This document shows, piece after piece, positions 14,869 to 16,909 of a DNA stretch of 16,909 bases. The notes below the pieces were generated by a model, which was not told the DNA's origin, did no database searches, and saw only the letters and a list, made by a program, of their open reading frames with translations. Every line of letters begins with the position of its first letter. Within the stretch, counting starts at the first letter, position 1. Source of the stretch: Streptococcus sp. (GTDB lineage: Bacteria > Bacillota > Bacilli > Lactobacillales > Aerococcaceae); the NCBI GenBank assembly GCA_015264885.1, contig JABZYY010000020.1, forward strand, positions 1-16,909, given 5' to 3'. A program made the translations under genes and the position numbers.

Positions 14869-14955
14869 ATTTTTGAAATGAAAAGAACCAAATTTATATA
14901 AAATTTTTCATTATCATTACAAATTCATGGGATAAAATACTTTTTATAAAAATTG

Positions 14956-14964
14956 TGATAGAAT
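14956..14964 (+). promoter_or_regulatory. Extended -10 promoter of the lipoprotein-ilvE unit
   Basis: TGATAGAAT is an extended -10 element (TG at 14956-14957, TAGAAT at 14959-14964). The -35 region is not recognisable. The upstream sequence (14881-14950) is very AT-rich. Predicted start of transcription is about 14971, giving a short leader with AAGGTGGTG as the ribosome binding site. Confidence 0.45.
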
Positions 14965-14991
14965 AGATAAAATAAAGAAGGTGGTGAATGA

Positions 14992-15426
14992 ATGAATCGC
15001 AAAGTCATAAAAGGATTAGGAATTGCAGTTATCGTACTAGCATTGATGGCTTGCTCTCGCAGACCAGAGCAAACAGCCAATAACTCGGCTCCAGTCGTTC
15101 AAATTTCTAAAAATAAAGCAGAAGCAGGAGAGTCTACTACGGCTCAACCAACAACGGCCGCTCAGGAGACAACAAGTGATACAACACGTAATGCGAATAA
15201 TTTAGCGCGTGAAGCCATTGCAGAAATCGAAAAACGCAAAAATATCGTTTTAGGCGAGAACTATGAGATTATCATTCAGGCACAAACGAATGACTCGGTT
15301 GACGTGCAAGTGCGCCATATTGAGAATTCAAACACCTCAACTTATGGATTCTTCCGCTATCATGCAAATGATAAAAAGTTAGAAGAAATGGATACAACAT
15401 CTGGGGAATATAAACCAGTAGAGTAA
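14992..15426 (+). CDS. Small lipoprotein of unknown function
   Basis: The 144-residue product is a predicted lipoprotein. It has a basic N-terminus (MNRKVIKG), a hydrophobic stretch at 9-20 and the lipobox LMAC, with C21 as the lipid-modified residue. Residues 25-70 are a low-complexity linker rich in Thr, Ala, Gln and Glu (TTAQPTTAAQETTS), likely spanning the cell wall. Residues about 75-144 form a compact domain: a helix (LAREAIAEIEKRK) followed by strands in the pattern YEIIIQAQ, VDVQVRHIE, YGFFRYHANDKKLEEMD. This looks like a small alpha/beta fold of the kind seen in secreted single-domain lipoproteins, but I do not recognise a named family. The ilvE ATG follows 20 bases after the stop, so the two are probably co-transcribed; no functional link is visible. 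Confidence 0.85.
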   Translation: MNRKVIKGLGIAVIVLALMACSRRPEQTANNSAPVVQISKNKAEAGESTTAQPTTAAQETTSDTTRNANNLAREAIAEIEKRKNIVLGENYEIIIQAQTNDSVDVQVRHIENSNTSTYGFFRYHANDKKLEEMDTTSGEYKPVE

Positions 15427-15446
15427 TCTAAGAAAGCAGGGATTAT

Positions 15447-16472
15447 ATGACAAACACAGTAAATTTAGATTGGAATAACTTAGGATTCGATTACATTAAA
15501 ACAGACTTACGTTTCATCAGCTATTACAAAGATGGCGAGTGGGACGAAGGTGCTTTGATTGAAGATAATGTACTAAAAGTGGACGAAGCTGCAACAGCAC
15601 TTCACTACGGACAACAATGTTTTGAAGGGTTAAAAGCATACCGTTGTAAAGATGGTAGCATCAACTTATTCCGTGTTGACCAAAACGCTGCTCGTATGGC
15701 TCGTTCTTGCCGTCGTTTACTCATGCCTGAGTTCCCAGAAGACCGTTTTGTTGAAGCCGTGAAAAAAGTGGTAAAAGCAAATGAACAATGGTTACCACCA
15801 TACGGAACTGGCGGAAGCTTATATATCCGTCCATTCATGATTGGGGTAGGAAACAATGTAGCGGTTCGTCCTGCAACAGAATATATTTTCTCAATCTTCG
15901 TAATGCCAGTAGGAGCATACTTCAAAGGTGGATTAACACCAACAAACTTCATCGTTTCTGAATACGACCGTGCGGCACACGTAGGTACAGGGGCTGCTAA
16001 AGTCGGCGGGAACTATGCGGCAAGCTTACTTCCTGGTAAAGAAGCGAAAGAACGTCATTTCAGTGATTGTATTTACCTAGATCCATTGACACATACAAAA
16101 ATTGAAGAAGTAGGGGCTGCGAACTTCTTTGGTATTACTAAAGATAACCAATTTATCACACCTTACTCTCCATCAATCTTACCAAGTATTACGAAATACT
16201 CATTGCTTTGGTTAGCAGAACACCGTTTAGGCATGACTGTTAAAGAAGGCGATGTGTATGTAGACCAATTAGATATCTTCGCAGAAGCAGGAGCTTGTGG
16301 TACTGCCGCAGTAATTTCTCCAGTTGGCGGAATTCAAAACGGAGACGACTTCCATGTGTTCTATTCTGAAACAGAAGTTGGTCCTGTAACACGTCGTTTA
16401 TACGATGAATTAGTGGGCATCCAATATGGAGATGTAGAGGCTCCAGAAGGTTGGATTCAAAAAGTTTTATAA
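15447..16472 (+). CDS. ilvE: Branched-chain amino acid aminotransferase
   Basis: IlvE is a PLP enzyme of fold type IV that transfers amino groups between leucine, isoleucine or valine and 2-oxoglutarate. The 341-residue product has the conserved ALHYGQQCFEGLKAYR (51-66), SLYIRPFMIGVG (124-135), the PLP-binding lysine K185 in GAAKVGGNYA, the glutamate in KIEEVGAANFF, and ACGTAAVISPV near the C-terminus. Length is right for the longer bacterial/eukaryotic-like subgroup. No other branched-chain amino acid genes are nearby, which suggests an amino acid catabolism or keto acid exchange role rather than a full biosynthetic operon. No T-box leader was seen. The ribosome binding site (GCAGGGA) is moderate. 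Confidence 0.95.
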   Translation: MTNTVNLDWNNLGFDYIKTDLRFISYYKDGEWDEGALIEDNVLKVDEAATALHYGQQCFEGLKAYRCKDGSINLFRVDQNAARMARSCRRLLMPEFPEDRFVEAVKKVVKANEQWLPPYGTGGSLYIRPFMIGVGNNVAVRPATEYIFSIFVMPVGAYFKGGLTPTNFIVSEYDRAAHVGTGAAKVGGNYAASLLPGKEAKERHFSDCIYLDPLTHTKIEEVGAANFFGITKDNQFITPYSPSILPSITKYSLLWLAEHRLGMTVKEGDVYVDQLDIFAEAGACGTAAVISPVGGIQNGDDFHVFYSETEVGPVTRRLYDELVGIQYGDVEAPEGWIQKVL

Positions 16473-16507
16473 GAATAAATTTTTCAAAAAATCCGTGGTA
16501 ATCTGAA

Positions 16508-16536
16508 TTGACAAAGCGACATGCATTTGTTAATAT
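16508..16536 (+). promoter_or_regulatory. Promoter of rpmG
   Basis: A perfect -35 TTGACA (16508-16513) and -10 TAATAT (16531-16536) are spaced by 17 bases, a strong housekeeping-type promoter. A short palindrome, ATACCAGTAT (16537-16546), lies directly at the expected transcription start and might be an operator; that is only a guess. Confidence 0.65.
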
Positions 16537-16592
16537 ATACCAGTATGAAACTCAATGAGTTAATGAAATAAATTGAATGAGAGGTGTCATCC

Positions 16593-16745
16593 ATGCGTAT
16601 CAACATTTTATTAGAATGTGCTGAAACAGGTGAACGTTTATACTTAACAAGCAAAAACAAACGTAACAATCCAGAGCGTTTAGAATTAAAAAAATATTCT
16701 CCAAAATTACGTAAACACGTTGTCTTCAAAGAAACTAAAAAATAA
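16593..16745 (+). CDS. rpmG: 50S ribosomal protein L33, zinc-free (C-) type
   Basis: This small basic protein of 50 residues belongs to the large ribosomal subunit. The sequence [18 protein letters not shown] and the block [20 protein letters not shown] are typical L33. Zinc-binding L33 has two CxxC pairs; here only C9 remains (ECAETGE in place of CxxC, and YSPK in place of YCP), so it cannot bind zinc in the usual way. The ATG at 16593 has GAGAGGTG about seven bases upstream. It has its own strong promoter and terminator. Many Firmicutes carry several L33 genes of both types; other copies would lie outside this window. Confidence 0.93.
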   Translation: MRINILLECAETGERLYLTSKNKRNNPERLELKKYSPKLRKHVVFKETKK

Positions 16746-16760
16746 TTTTGAGAAATTCGG

Positions 16761-16793
16761 AAGAGTTAGGCTGGTGCCTAACTCTTTTTATTT
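16761..16793 (+). terminator. Terminator after rpmG
   Basis: AAGAGTTAGGC (16761-16771) and GCCTAACTCTT (16776-16786) form a perfect 11-base-pair stem with loop TGGT, followed by TTTATTTTG. It lies 15 bases after the rpmG stop. Confidence 0.9.
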
Positions 16794-16812
16794 TGTGTTT
16801 TGTGCTTTGGTA

Positions 16813-16831
16813 AAAAGACCGCAGGTCTTTT
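16813..16831. repeat. Short perfect inverted repeat next to possible IS end
   Basis: AAAAGACC (16813-16820) and GGTCTTTT (16824-16831) are perfectly inverted around GCA. It could be a small terminator on either strand or part of an insertion site. It ends exactly where the IS-end-like sequence begins. Confidence 0.5.
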
Positions 16832-16832
16832 A

Positions 16833-16909
16833 GGCACTGACCCCCGTAAATGAGAATTAAATAAAAACACCTCCAAGTTGGATTTGATACAATATTATCA
16901 AATGCTCAT
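16833..16909 (-). mobile_element. Possible terminus of an IS3-type insertion sequence, cut by window edge
   Basis: GGCACTGACCCCCG (16833-16846) resembles the (A/C)CTGACCCC-type terminal inverted repeats of several IS3-family elements of Gram-positive bacteria. If so, the element extends right and this is its 3' end, with the transposase read on the minus strand. Two short open minus frames touch the edge: one ends at 16857 with the residues YQIQLGGVFI, the other ends after MSI at about 16898. I do not recognise either as a transposase C-terminus. Assignment rests only on the repeat-like sequence and AT-rich surroundings; the other end and the target duplication are outside the window. Confidence 0.3.

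Noticed and set aside
15427..15446. T-box or leader-peptide control of ilvE
   Set aside because: Only 20 bases separate it from the lipoprotein gene, leaving no room for such a leader, and none is seen upstream of the lipoprotein gene either.
1..16909. CRISPR arrays, tRNA or rRNA genes
   Set aside because: No regularly spaced direct repeats, tRNA-like cloverleaf or rRNA sequence was noticed when reading both strands.

Overview
The window looks like chromosome of a low-GC Gram-positive bacterium of the order Lactobacillales. The evidence is the gene order hprK-lgt-gpsA-galU-trxB, a liaX-liaY-liaZ envelope-stress operon as in enterococci, a DUF3290/DUF421 pair, a holB-yabA junction, a zinc-free type L33, and strong AGGAGG-type ribosome binding sites. 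A Carnobacteriaceae/Aerococcaceae/Enterococcaceae-like member fits; Granulicatella is a guess and cannot be proven here.

Layout. (1) 1-1112: the 3' part of holB (DNA polymerase III delta') and yabA (replication initiation control), closed by a hairpin terminator. (2) 1160-4382: a self-contained three-gene operon made of a cysteine-type cytoplasmic sulfatase, a true formylglycine-generating enzyme (FGE) and a TauE/SafE-type anion exporter. It has its own extended -10 promoter, a cre-like site at the predicted transcription start, and a terminator. (3) 4461-6410, minus strand: trmN6-yazA-rsmI, three translation-related genes that normally follow yabA on the same strand but are here inverted and separated from it by the sulfatase operon. 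(4) 6625-8704: liaXYZ with a candidate operator region upstream. (5) 8757-9840, minus strand: the membrane pair DUF3290-DUF421, converging on liaXYZ at a shared bidirectional terminator. (6) 10036-14824: hprK-lgt-gpsA-galU-trxB (carbon control, lipoprotein maturation, glycerol-3-phosphate, UDP-glucose, thioredoxin reduction). (7) 14992-16472: a small lipoprotein gene and ilvE. (8) 16593-16745: rpmG. (9) About 16810-16909: what may be the end of an insertion sequence running off the right edge.

The most interesting part is the sulfatase-FGE-TauE cassette. Its genes overlap or nearly touch, and together they make a logical unit: FGE converts the sulfatase active-site cysteine to formylglycine, the sulfatase removes sulfate from an imported organic sulfate ester inside the cell, and the exporter could discharge the released sulfate. 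It interrupts a normally conserved housekeeping block and uses the oxygen- and copper-dependent FGE rather than the radical-SAM maturase usual in anaerobic Firmicutes. The cre-like site suggests carbon-catabolite control, so its role may be use of sulfated host glycans. The rest is mostly core genome, with some unexplained small elements: a hairpin in the trxB leader, repeats in front of liaX, a lipoprotein of unknown function paired with ilvE, and the possible IS end.
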